Shown here: in pieces, positions 17,762 through 25,806 of the stretch
How positions within the stretch are numbered: the stretch's first letter is position 1
How the letters are laid out: every line of letters starts with the position of its first letter
Source: an uncultured Paracoccus sp.
GTDB taxonomy: Bacteria > Pseudomonadota > Alphaproteobacteria > Rhodobacterales > Rhodobacteraceae
Length of the DNA stretch: 64,000 nt
Direction of reading: 5' to 3'
NCBI RefSeq assembly: GCF_947487305.1
Contig: NZ_CANKWH010000005.1
Location: 124,001-188,000, forward strand
Made by a program: the position numbers and the translations under genes
Notes under the pieces: generated by a model
The model's input: only the letters and a program-made list of their open reading frames with translations
What the model was told of the DNA's origin: nothing
Database searches by the model: none

Positions 17762-18952
17762 TCAGAACGAGCATTCGGTTTCGGGGCGGTCGATCCCCAG
17801 CGTGTCCAGCGCGCTGGTCTGGTGCAGGAACTGCTCCTGCGGGCTGACGCTGGCCATCAACAGGCCCGTGGTCAGCAGGATCGGCTGGCGCAGCTGGTGG
17901 TCCCAGTCGCGGACGGTCAGTTTCTGGCCCTTGAACCCGGCCACGTCGAAATCGGGCGACAGGATGAAATCCTTCAGCACCGCCGGATCGGCGGATTGCT
18001 GGCGCGTCGCCGCCTCGCCGATGATCCGCAGCGCCAGCCAAGCCTGGTAGTCTGCCTCGCGCATCTGTCGGCCGGCCAGTTTCTCGAAGCGGTTCTGGAA
18101 CTGGGTCGCGCCCCAGGCTTCCATCGCCGGATGCCAGCTGCGCGGCACCAGTCCGGAGGAGCCCGCCACCGGGCGCGGGTCCCAGGTCTGGTAGGGCAGG
18201 TAGGCGGCGAAGATGTCGGCCTCGTCGGCGGCGATCACCACGTCATGTTCGGGCGCGCGCTGGGTAAAGACCGGCATCTGCTTCTGCACCTGGACATGGC
18301 CGGAATCGGTGCGCCTCGCGCCGCCGGTATCCTCGAAGACCCGCTCCTCGACAATCCTGGCGCCAAACTTGATGGCGGCGCGCTGGAAGGCTTGCGCCAG
18401 ATCCTCGTCCTGCGGGTGGCTGCCCTTGATCAGGAACCAGTTCTGCCACTGCTTCCATACCAGGAACTGCGCCAGACCATCGGCGATCATCGCATGGCTG
18501 GGCGCGACATGTACGGTGTTGAATCGGCAATCGGCGCCGCGCAGATTGTCGCCCCGCGCCAGCGCATTCAGGATCAACGCCCGGTCGCCCGCCTGATCGG
18601 CCAAGGCCAGCGTCACCGGGTCATCAGCCAGCACCACGACGAACTGGATGCCCTCGCCGATCAGCTTGTCCAGTTCCGCCGCCGCCGTCTCGGGCGTGGC
18701 CACCACTTCGACCGCCTCGAAATCCTGCCCCATGAAGCGGCCGGTGGTATCATTGTCTTCGATCGCCAGCCGCGCGCCGGCGAAGCCCAGGTCTTCGGTC
18801 GGCAATTCCAGCCGGGAAATCGGCGGCAGGCCGGGATTGTCCACCCGCAGCACCGCCGAGCGGATCAGAACCGGTTCTGCTGCCTGCTGGGCCACAGCAG
18901 GCAGCGCGAACCCGGCCAACCCCGCCAAAAGTATGATGATTCTCTGAAACAT
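17762..18952 (-). CDS. ABC transporter substrate-binding protein, PQQ-dependent alcohol oxidation system
   Basis: A 396-residue exported protein (signal peptide MFQRIIILLAGLAGFALPAVA). It has the periplasmic binding-protein type I fold of branched-chain amino-acid/urea receptors: a Rossmann-like lobe with GFAGARLAIEDNDTTGRFMG, a hinge near VLADDPVTLALADQ, and a second lobe with NWFLIKGSHPQDEDLAQAFQ. The C-terminus ends TLGIDRPETECSF, with a cysteine that may pair with the ADCRF cysteine. This matches the substrate-binding protein of the PQQ-dependent alcohol dehydrogenase ABC cluster. It is the first gene of the minus-strand operon; its ligand is unknown. Confidence 0.88.
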   Translation of the reverse strand: MFQRIIILLAGLAGFALPAVAQQAAEPVLIRSAVLRVDNPGLPPISRLELPTEDLGFAGARLAIEDNDTTGRFMGQDFEAVEVVATPETAAAELDKLIGEGIQFVVVLADDPVTLALADQAGDRALILNALARGDNLRGADCRFNTVHVAPSHAMIADGLAQFLVWKQWQNWFLIKGSHPQDEDLAQAFQRAAIKFGARIVEERVFEDTGGARRTDSGHVQVQKQMPVFTQRAPEHDVVIAADEADIFAAYLPYQTWDPRPVAGSSGLVPRSWHPAMEAWGATQFQNRFEKLAGRQMREADYQAWLALRIIGEAATRQQSADPAVLKDFILSPDFDVAGFKGQKLTVRDWDHQLRQPILLTTGLLMASVSPQEQFLHQTSALDTLGIDRPETECSF

Positions 18953-19127
18953 CAGGCCCCTCCCCGAACCATCGTGTCTGCCAGAGGGGGCTTGTGACAA
19001 GCCTGCAATCGTTCCCGGACGGCTCGGGAATGTTTGGCTCATCCCTTTGTCGGATGGACGTGCCGCGACGGCGCGCGCATCCTTCGGCGCAGGACATTCG
19101 CCCGATGTGGTGGGAGGAACAATCACG

Positions 19128-19685
19128 ATGATGGCAAGAATTGCGGCGCTGGCCGCGGGAATCGTCTTCGCGGCGGCAACGGTGGCGGGCGCGCATGGCC
19201 CGTCTCGGCTGAAGACCGAACTGTCGGTGGTGCTCGATGCCACGCCCGACGAGGTCTGGGCAGCCATCGGCAATTTTGGCGACATGAGCTGGCACCCGGC
19301 CGTCGCCTCGACCGAGATGGTCCCCGAGGGCGCGCCGGCGGATTTGCCGGATGAGTCGACCCGGGTGCTGCACCTGAAGGCCGACAGCGGCGATCCAACC
19401 ATCACCGAGCAGCTGATGGCGGTGAATCCTGAAAAGCGCAGCTACAAATACATGATCACCGAGGTCGCGGTCGAGGTTCTGCCGGTGACCAACTACTCCT
19501 CGACGCTGCAGGTCAATGACAAGGATGGGAAGGCCGAGGTGGTCTGGAAGGGCGGCTACTATCGCGGCTTCCCGAACAACGACCCACCTGCCGGCCAGAC
19601 CGATGACGATGCCACCGCAGCCGTGACCGGCGTCTATCAGGCCGGGCTGGATGCGCTGGCCGAGAAGTTCGGCAAGGTCGAATGA
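19128..19685 (+). CDS. Secreted SRPBCC (START-like) family protein
   Basis: A 185-residue protein with a signal peptide (MMARIAALAAGIVFAAATVAGA) and an SRPBCC hydrophobic-pocket domain: 'LSVVLDATPDEVWAAIGNFGDMSWHP', an acidic middle and a C-terminal helix GVYQAGLDALAEKFG. SRPBCC domains bind hydrophobic ligands and are usually cytoplasmic, so the signal peptide is notable. A GGGAGGA site lies 9-10 bases before the first of two adjacent ATGs. It is divergent from the ABC operon and overlaps the following propeller gene by ATGA. Ligand unknown. Confidence 0.8.
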   Translation: MMARIAALAAGIVFAAATVAGAHGPSRLKTELSVVLDATPDEVWAAIGNFGDMSWHPAVASTEMVPEGAPADLPDESTRVLHLKADSGDPTITEQLMAVNPEKRSYKYMITEVAVEVLPVTNYSSTLQVNDKDGKAEVVWKGGYYRGFPNNDPPAGQTDDDATAAVTGVYQAGLDALAEKFGKVE

Positions 19686-20617
19686 TCAGGGCGGCGCTGG
19701 CCGCCCTTGCGCTTGTTGCCCCGGCCGCGCTGGCCGGGGATCTGGCCTTCGTCACCTCGCAGAACGGCAATGCGGTCAGCGTCATCGACCTGACCCGCCG
19801 CGAGGTGATCGCGACCACGACCGTCGAGGGCGCCCCCGCTCCGGTCGCCTATGACCCCGCCACCGCCCGGGCCTTCGTCATTTCCGCCGATACCGGACGG
19901 CTGACCGTGCTGGACGAATCCGGTGCCATCACCGGCACGCTGGATCTGGGCGAGGGTGCCTTTGGCATTGCCACCGGGCCGCAGGGCGCGGTCTATGTCG
20001 CCGACTGGTATGGCGGGCGGCTGATGCGCCTTGGGGTCGATCTCGAGACGCTGTGGCAGGCCGAGACCGGGGCCGCGCCCGCCGGCATCGCCACCAGCCC
20101 CGATGGCGCGCTGGTGGCGACAGCGGATCGGGACGCGGATGCGGTCAGTATCTTTGAGGCCGCCAGCGGCAAGCGGCTGCATCAGGTCAAGACAGCCGGA
20201 CCGCATCCCTTTGGCATCACCTGGCATGACGGTCGTATCTGGACCGCCGATGTGCAGGGCGACAGCCTGTCGGTGATCGACCCACAGGCAGGCAAGCTGC
20301 TGGGCAGCCTGCCGACCGGCAGCCATCCCTATGCCGTGGCCTTTGCCGGAGGGCGCGGTTTTGTGACCGATCAGTATGGCTCGACCGTGACGGTCTTCGA
20401 TCCCGAGACGCTGGCCGTCATCGACACGGTTGCCACCGGCGACTATCCCGAGGGCATCGCCCCCCTGCCCGATGGCAGCGGCGTGGTGGTGGCGAACTGG
20501 GACAGCGATACCTTGCAGATCATCGATGCCGCGACGCTGGACGTCACCGCCGAGATCGAGCTGCCCGCCGGTCCGCGCGCCTTTGGCACATTCACGGGTC
20601 GGCAGGTTCAGCCCTGA
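19682..20617 (+). CDS. Second secreted YVTN beta-propeller protein
   Basis: A 311-residue periplasmic protein: signal peptide MIRAALAALALVAPAALA, then repeated blades such as LAFVTSQNGNAVSVIDLTRREV, GFVTDQYGSTVTVFDPETLAV and VVVANWDSDTLQIIDAATLDV. It is clearly related to the propeller at 16.8-17.8 kb but much diverged. It is coupled to the SRPBCC gene (ATGA). Its 3' end overlaps the convergent CXXCW rhodanese gene by 26 bases. Probably a protein-interaction or ligand platform in the quinoprotein system; function not known. Confidence 0.82.
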   Translation: MIRAALAALALVAPAALAGDLAFVTSQNGNAVSVIDLTRREVIATTTVEGAPAPVAYDPATARAFVISADTGRLTVLDESGAITGTLDLGEGAFGIATGPQGAVYVADWYGGRLMRLGVDLETLWQAETGAAPAGIATSPDGALVATADRDADAVSIFEAASGKRLHQVKTAGPHPFGITWHDGRIWTADVQGDSLSVIDPQAGKLLGSLPTGSHPYAVAFAGGRGFVTDQYGSTVTVFDPETLAVIDTVATGDYPEGIAPLPDGSGVVVANWDSDTLQIIDAATLDVTAEIELPAGPRAFGTFTGRQVQP

Positions 20618-21131
20618 CCAGATCGGCCCCCAGCGCCGCCTGCCAGCCGTCGGTGCCTTCGGGGAACCAGCGCACACCGGTATAGCCCCATGACACGGCG
20701 CGCTTGGCGGCGTTCCAGCTCATCCAGCAATCGGCGCGGCAGAAAACAACGACCGGCGCGGTCTTGTTGCCGCCCGTTGCCCGGTCCAGCCCTGTTTCCA
20801 GCCGCGCCCTCTCGGCCTCGGACTGGCGTTCATAGCCGGTATCCCACAGCCAGATCGCGCCCGGGATGGTGTCATGGCGCGGCTCGCGCCAGATGGTGCC
20901 CTCGGGCAGGCCCTCGGGCTTGCGCACACGGGGATAGACGTCGATGAAACCCACGCCCTGATCGTGCAGCGCGATGGCGGTATCGGCATCGATGGTCTCG
21001 GCGCCCTTCAACCGGTCGGGCACCTTGGCGTTATAGGGCTCGCCCCGGTAGATCTCGAACCCCGAGGTTTGCGCGAGGGCAGGCTGGGCCAGCGCCGCCA
21101 CCAGACCCAGGATGGCGGCGCGCAGGATCAA
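20592..21131 (-). CDS. PQQ-dependent catabolism-associated CXXCW-motif protein (rhodanese-like)
   Basis: A 179-residue exported rhodanese-fold protein (signal peptide ending ALAQPALA). The active-loop region reads VVVFCRADCWMSWNAAKRA, where the second cysteine and Trp match the family's signature and the first Cys lies three residues before. The start is TTG, overlapping the xoxJ stop as TTGA, so it depends on translational coupling. Family members accompany XoxF-type methanol dehydrogenases; a periplasmic thiol or sulfur-transfer role is likely but unproven. Confidence 0.85.
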   Translation of the reverse strand: MILRAAILGLVAALAQPALAQTSGFEIYRGEPYNAKVPDRLKGAETIDADTAIALHDQGVGFIDVYPRVRKPEGLPEGTIWREPRHDTIPGAIWLWDTGYERQSEAERARLETGLDRATGGNKTAPVVVFCRADCWMSWNAAKRAVSWGYTGVRWFPEGTDGWQAALGADLVRAEPADP

Positions 21132-21940
21132 TTGAGCAATTCCTTGCCATAGTCATCGACCAGCGGCACGCCGGCCTCGGCCAGGATGGCGTTGATCTGG
21201 TCCTGATTGCGGCGGATCAGGCTGTTCAGCTCGCGCTTCCATTCCTGTTCCGGCAGGCGCACGCCCATGGTGATGCGGTAGAACATCTTCGGGCTCGCGG
21301 TTTCCTTCAGAAGGGGCGTGAACTGCAACTCGGGATCGGCCTTGACTTGCGGCCCGGCCAGCGGGCCCCACAGCACGGCGGCGTCCAGCGTGCCGTCCTT
21401 GACCCCCCGGATCATGTCGCCCACCGGGTCCTCGACACGACGGTCGACGGTCAGATCGCCGCCGCGCAGGTCCTTCGCCAACCCTGCCCGCGCCATGATG
21501 GTCGCCGGGGGCGTGCCGGCGATGACGCCAAGCTCGTGATCCTTCAGCGCCGGGTCGGCCAGATGGTCGACCGAGGCCAGGTCGCCATCCTTGCGGGTCA
21601 CGATGCCATAGATCGAGGTGTAGTAATGGTTGGTGTTCTGCACCAGCTCGTCGCCCTGGGCATAGCCCATGACCACATCGCATTCCCCCGCCTGCAGCGT
21701 CTTGCGGATGAAGCCTGTGCCCGAGGGAAACCAAGTATACGTCACCGGCAAGTTCAGCAGCTGCCCGAAAAGCTCGGCCAGCTTGTTCTCGAATCCCGAT
21801 CCATCCTCGGCCGACATCGGCTTCATCGCCGGGTCGGCGCAAACCCGCAAGGACGTGGTCGAGCGCAGGTCGGCCACCTGCGCCGCCGCCGGGCTGGCGA
21901 CGGCACAGATGAGGCTCAGGGCGATGGCAGCGCCGCGCAT
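21128..21940 (-). CDS. xoxJ: XoxJ/MoxJ-like periplasmic binding protein for methanol dehydrogenase
   Basis: A 270-residue solute-binding-protein-fold protein (signal peptide MRGAAIALSLICAVASPAAA). The family pattern includes LRVCADPAMKPMSAEDGSGFENKLAEL, YTWFPSGTGFIRKTL, CDVVMGYAQGDELVQ and DAAVLWGPLAGP. MoxJ/XoxJ proteins sit next to methanol dehydrogenase genes and are thought to help activate or mature the enzyme, not to import a solute. The start overlaps the xoxG stop by one base. The xoxF-xoxG-xoxJ order is the known arrangement. Confidence 0.92.
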   Translation of the reverse strand: MRGAAIALSLICAVASPAAAQVADLRSTTSLRVCADPAMKPMSAEDGSGFENKLAELFGQLLNLPVTYTWFPSGTGFIRKTLQAGECDVVMGYAQGDELVQNTNHYYTSIYGIVTRKDGDLASVDHLADPALKDHELGVIAGTPPATIMARAGLAKDLRGGDLTVDRRVEDPVGDMIRGVKDGTLDAAVLWGPLAGPQVKADPELQFTPLLKETASPKMFYRITMGVRLPEQEWKRELNSLIRRNQDQINAILAEAGVPLVDDYGKELLN

Positions 21941-22587
21941 CAGCCGTTCATGCAGGCATCTTCCTGCGCCGTGAATTCCGGGGATTTGTCGGCCTTCTTG
22001 GCCGGACGGCCACGGGCGACCGAGTCGGTGCCGCGAACCAGCAGATAGACGTAGATGTCGTCGACATAGCACCATACGTTCTTGTTGGTGGCAAAGGCTG
22101 GCATCACCTGGTTCGCAGCCGCGTTCACTTCTTTCTTGCCCGAAGCGACGATCTCCTGGAACTGGTAATAGTCCATCTTCAGCACCGAATCCTTCAGCGC
22201 CGGCGCATAGGTCGAGCCTTCGCCGTCGGGCCCGTGGCAGACATGGCATTCAGCGTGATAGCGGCGATAGCCCGAGAAGACCGCGTAATCGACCACGTCG
22301 TCGTCGATCTTGAAGGTCGGGATGCCCTCGGCGTTATACCAGCGACCGTTCTCCATGTAGTCGGCGGTGATGTCCATGCCATTGGGCAGGATGTGATTGC
22401 CTTCGGCGGTCACGTCCGCGCCCGGTTCGGTTTCCGTGGGCGGCGGCACCGCGTCTGCGGCGGCAGCCTCTGCCTCGGGGGCTGCCTCGGCGGGCGGGGT
22501 CTCTGTCGTGCCGCTGGTCTGTGCCAGCCCCGGGCCGGCCATGACCAGCCCAAGCGCCATGAGCGCGAGCGGACCTGTAATCTGCAT
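21940..22587 (-). CDS. xoxG: Cytochrome c for XoxF (XoxG, c553i-like)
   Basis: A 215-residue periplasmic c-type cytochrome accepting electrons from XoxF. After a signal peptide (cleavage near GLAQ, residue 23) comes an Ala/Glu/Pro-rich linker (about residues 26-57). The haem domain has CHVCH (C114, C117, H118), with a likely axial Met in VMPAF (M152). Two extra cysteines (WCYVDD and EDACMNG) may form a disulfide. I chose the ATG of MQITGPL because GAGGAGG lies 9 bases before it. It resembles cytochrome c553i, encoded beside xoxF in Paracoccus. A hairpin separates it from xoxF. Confidence 0.93.
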   Translation of the reverse strand: MQITGPLALMALGLVMAGPGLAQTSGTTETPPAEAAPEAEAAAADAVPPPTETEPGADVTAEGNHILPNGMDITADYMENGRWYNAEGIPTFKIDDDVVDYAVFSGYRRYHAECHVCHGPDGEGSTYAPALKDSVLKMDYYQFQEIVASGKKEVNAAANQVMPAFATNKNVWCYVDDIYVYLLVRGTDSVARGRPAKKADKSPEFTAQEDACMNG

Positions 22588-22630
22588 GTGGGGTTTCCTC
22601 CTCAAACCGTTCACATCCTTTCAGCGAAAA

Positions 22631-22658
22631 GCCACCCCAAGCATAACCTCGGGGTGGC
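22631..22658 (-). terminator. Hairpin plus T-run between xoxF and xoxG (attenuator)
   Basis: Perfect 8-bp stem (GCCACCCC / GGGGTGGC) with a 12-base loop; on the minus strand the second arm is followed directly by TTTTCG. It has the form of an intrinsic terminator 39 bases after the xoxF stop. Because xoxG and xoxJ lie downstream on the same strand, it probably acts as a leaky attenuator giving excess xoxF transcript. Confidence 0.65.
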
Positions 22659-22696
22659 TCTTGTAGAGATCAATCTTGGTCTGACGGACCAAAGTC

Positions 22697-24622
22697 TTAG
22701 TTGCTGGCCGGTGCCTCACCCTCTGCCGGAGCTTCGGCTTCGGCCGGAGCCTCGGCAGCCGCCGCCTCCGCAGCAGGTTCTGCCGCAGGTTCGGCCGATG
22801 CCGCGTCGGCGGCAGGCGCGTCGCCCGGCAGTTCGAACACGGTCAGCTGACCACCCAGTTCGGTATAGTCGCTGAGCGCGGCATAACCGCCCACGGCGCC
22901 CAGACCGTCATTCGGGTTGGTCAGACCAGCCGCCAGACCGATCCCGGCCCAGCCACCGACGCCCGAGAGGATGCCGATATACTGCTTGCCACCCGAGGTG
23001 TAGGTCATGACGTTGCCGATGATGCCCGAGGGGGTCTTGAACTTGTAAAGCTCTTCACCCGTATTGGCATCGACCGCCTTCAGATAACCTTCCAGCGTGC
23101 CGTAGAAGACCACGTCACCGGCGGTAGCCAGCGCCCCCGACCAGACCGAGAACTGCTCCGGCAGCGACCACTTGATCTCGCCCGCAACGTTGTCCCAGGC
23201 GATGAAGTTGCCCATGCCGCCATGGCTCTCCGGAGCCGGATACATGGCCAGCGTGGCGCCCACATAGGGCTGACCGGCCGTATAGGCGACGCGGAAGGGT
23301 TCATAGTCCATGCAGACGTGGTTGGTCGGCACGTAGAACAGGTTGGTCTTGGGCGAGAAGGCCGCCGGCTGCTGGTCCTTGGAGCCGAGGGCCGCCGGGC
23401 AGATGCCGGTCGAGTTGGTATCCTCGCCATTCTGCTCGGTCGAGTATTCGGCCACCACGGCCGGACGGCCATAGTTTTCCGACGCCGGGTCCATATCGAC
23501 GCCGCTGGTCCAGTTGACCGCCGGGTCATACTTGTTGGCCACCAGCAGCTCGCCGCTCTCGCGGTCCAGCGTATAGCCGAGGCCGTTCCGGTCGAAATGG
23601 GTCAACAGCTTGCGCGGGGTGCCGTTGAAGTCCTGGTCGGTCAGGATCATCTCGTTCACGCCGTCGAAGTCCCATTCGTCATGGGGCGTCATCTGGTAGA
23701 ACCACTTGGCCATGCCGGTATCGACATCACGGGCCATGATGGTCATCGACCACTTGTTGTCGCCCGGACGCTGCGCCGGGTTCCAGGTCGAGGGGTTGCC
23801 GGTGCCGTAATACATCAGGTTCAGCTCGGGGTCATAGGAGAACCAGCCCCAGGTGGTGCCGCCGCCGATCTTCCACTGGTCGCCTTCCCAGCTGTTGATC
23901 GAGCTGTCGGCGCCGATCGGCTTGCCCAGAACCATGGTGTTTTCCGGGTCGACCAACATCTCGGCATCCGGGCCGGTGGAATAGGCTTTCCACGCTTCCG
24001 AGCCGTCGGCAAGGTTATAGGCCGTCACCCGGCCACGCACGCCGTATTCGCCGCCCGAGACGCCGACGATGACCTTGTCCTTCACCGGCAGCACGGTCGC
24101 GGTGTTGGTCTCGCCGATAGCCGGATCTCCGGTCTTGACCGACCACTTCACCTCGCCCGACTTGGCATCCAGCGCGACCAGTGTGGTGTCAGCCTGATGC
24201 AGCAGGATCATGCCATCGGCATAGGCCAGACCGCGGTTGACGGTGTCGCAGCACATGACCGCAATGACTTCGGGGTCCTGCTGCGGCTTGTAGGTCCACA
24301 GGATCTTGCCGTCATTCGCCAGATCCAGCGCAAAGACGTTGTTGGGGAAGGGCGAATGAACATACATGACATCGCCGATGACCAGCGGGCCACCTTCGTG
24401 ACCGCGCAACACGCCGGTCGAGAAGGTCCAGGCGACGCGAAGATCCTTCACGTTGTCCTTGTTGATCTGGTCAAGCTCGGAATAGCGGGTATTTGCATAA
24501 TCTCCGGTCTGGATCGCCCATTGTTCGGGCTTGCCGGTCTCGGTAAGGACGCTCTCGTTCGCGAAGAGTGCCGTGCCATAAAGAAGTATGGCCGCGGCGG
24601 CGCCCGTCAGCAGATATTTCAT
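22697..24622 (-). CDS. xoxF: Lanthanide-dependent methanol dehydrogenase XoxF
   Basis: A 641-residue periplasmic PQQ enzyme oxidising methanol (and possibly formaldehyde). It has a signal peptide, then an eight-bladed propeller with docking motifs such as GGQLTVFEL and DAKSGEVKW. The vicinal disulfide C124-C125 (VMCCDT) stacks over PQQ. The metal site reads [12 protein letters not shown]318 is the catalytic Asp, and the additional D320 is the lanthanide-specific residue that is Ala in calcium-type MxaF. From about residue 598 the C-terminus has a 40-odd-residue Ala/Glu/Pro-rich tail, unusual for the family. A GGAGGAAAATCT leader precedes the ATG. No mxaF or mxaI is seen in the window. Confidence 0.97.
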   Translation of the reverse strand: MKYLLTGAAAAILLYGTALFANESVLTETGKPEQWAIQTGDYANTRYSELDQINKDNVKDLRVAWTFSTGVLRGHEGGPLVIGDVMYVHSPFPNNVFALDLANDGKILWTYKPQQDPEVIAVMCCDTVNRGLAYADGMILLHQADTTLVALDAKSGEVKWSVKTGDPAIGETNTATVLPVKDKVIVGVSGGEYGVRGRVTAYNLADGSEAWKAYSTGPDAEMLVDPENTMVLGKPIGADSSINSWEGDQWKIGGGTTWGWFSYDPELNLMYYGTGNPSTWNPAQRPGDNKWSMTIMARDVDTGMAKWFYQMTPHDEWDFDGVNEMILTDQDFNGTPRKLLTHFDRNGLGYTLDRESGELLVANKYDPAVNWTSGVDMDPASENYGRPAVVAEYSTEQNGEDTNSTGICPAALGSKDQQPAAFSPKTNLFYVPTNHVCMDYEPFRVAYTAGQPYVGATLAMYPAPESHGGMGNFIAWDNVAGEIKWSLPEQFSVWSGALATAGDVVFYGTLEGYLKAVDANTGEELYKFKTPSGIIGNVMTYTSGGKQYIGILSGVGGWAGIGLAAGLTNPNDGLGAVGGYAALSDYTELGGQLTVFELPGDAPAADAASAEPAAEPAAEAAAAEAPAEAEAPAEGEAPASN

Positions 24623-24789
24623 AGATTTTCCTCCACCATCGGATCAGTCGTCCGCAACCCTCCTCCGAGGCAGCGGCTGTCCATGGGTCAGTCTTGGACG
24701 GGGGCGCTCATGCGTCAATCCACCACACCGGCAATTCCCCATAAAGTATGGGTCAGTTTGGCAGGCATATCGGGAATATCCGGCAAGCC

Positions 24790-25632
24790 CTATCGGGCCA
24801 GCCGCTCCGCGTGCCACAGCACGTGATCGCCCATGAAGGTCTGGACGAAAAAGTAGCTGTGGTCATAGCCTTCCTGCATCCGGAACTGGCCGGGCTGACG
24901 CCGCTCGGCCATGGCAAGGGCCAGCGCCTCGGGCTTCAGCAGGTCCAGGAACTGGTCCTTGCTGCCCTGATCGATCAGCACCTCGCCGGGATAGCCGCGC
25001 GTCCGCATCAGCAGCGTCGAGTCATGCGCCGCCCAGGCTGCCTTGTCGGGGCCTAGATAGGCGCCCAGCTGCTTCCTGCCCCAGTCGGATTCCGAGGGGT
25101 GGGCGATCGGCGCGAAGGCCGAGACCGACTTGTAGCGTTCGGGGAAGGTCATGGCGATGGTCAGCGCCCCGTGCCCACCCATGGAGTGGCCGGTGATCCC
25201 CTGCGCCTCGCGGTCCAGGGCGAAATTGCCGAAGACCAGTTCGGGCAGTTCATGGGTGATGTAATGCCACATCTTGAAATGCGGCTTCCACGGCTCTTGC
25301 GTCGCATCGACATAGAAGCCCGCGCCCTGCCCCAGGTCATAGGCATCGTCATTCGCCACCCCGTCGCCGCGCGGCGAGGTGTCGGGGAAAATGATCGCCA
25401 TTCCGGTCCGGGCACACCATTCCTGCGCCCCGGCCTTGGTCATGGCGTTCTCATGCGTGCAGGTCAGGCCAGATAGGTACCACAGCACCGGCACGCGCTC
25501 GTGCTCGGCCTCTTCGGGCAGGTAGAGGCCGAAGGTCATCTTGGTGCCCGTGGCCTGGGACTGGTGGGAATAGACGCCCTGCACCCCGCCGAAGCTGCGG
25601 TTCTCGGACACGGTTTCATAGCTGATGGTCAT
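24790..25632 (-). CDS. fghA: S-formylglutathione hydrolase
   Basis: A 280-residue cytoplasmic serine esterase (esterase D family) releasing formate and glutathione from S-formylglutathione, the last step of formaldehyde detoxification. The nucleophile elbow is GHSMGGHGAL; family blocks include LPVLWYLSGLTCTHENAM-like text (VPVLWYLSGLTCTHENAM), FPDTSPRG and DQGSKDQFL with the catalytic Asp, and YDHSYFF with the His. It acts directly after the hydroxymethylglutathione dehydrogenase encoded upstream. A hairpin separates it from the ClpP-like gene, so it may have its own promoter. Confidence 0.96.
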   Translation of the reverse strand: MTISYETVSENRSFGGVQGVYSHQSQATGTKMTFGLYLPEEAEHERVPVLWYLSGLTCTHENAMTKAGAQEWCARTGMAIIFPDTSPRGDGVANDDAYDLGQGAGFYVDATQEPWKPHFKMWHYITHELPELVFGNFALDREAQGITGHSMGGHGALTIAMTFPERYKSVSAFAPIAHPSESDWGRKQLGAYLGPDKAAWAAHDSTLLMRTRGYPGEVLIDQGSKDQFLDLLKPEALALAMAERRQPGQFRMQEGYDHSYFFVQTFMGDHVLWHAERLAR

Positions 25633-25772
25633 GGCGTTCCCCCTGGTCAGTTTGCCATCCTGGCCGGCAGGTGCGGGCCATGGTCCGGCCGAGATGACGC
25701 GCGAGGCGCAGCGCCTGCAAGGGAAAAACCGGCCTTCTGCGCCAAAGGGAGGGCATTGGCCGGATTGCGGCG

Positions 25773-25799
25773 GGGCGGGGCATCGGCGACGCCCCGCCC
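25773..25799 (-). terminator. Hairpin between the clpP-like gene and fghA
   Basis: Perfect 9-bp GC stem (GGGCGGGGC / GCCCCGCCC) with a 9-base loop, 8 bases after the ClpP-like stop on the minus strand. There is no T-run. It is a likely terminator or processing site separating adhC/clpP from the fghA-xoxF side. Confidence 0.5.
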
Positions 25800-25806
25800 G
25801 ACTGCG

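Noticed and set aside
24623..24789. Possible lanthanide or methanol regulatory motif upstream of xoxF
   Set aside because: Nothing beyond the ribosome site and a short CCCATA-type imperfect repeat could be recognised; not strong enough to call.
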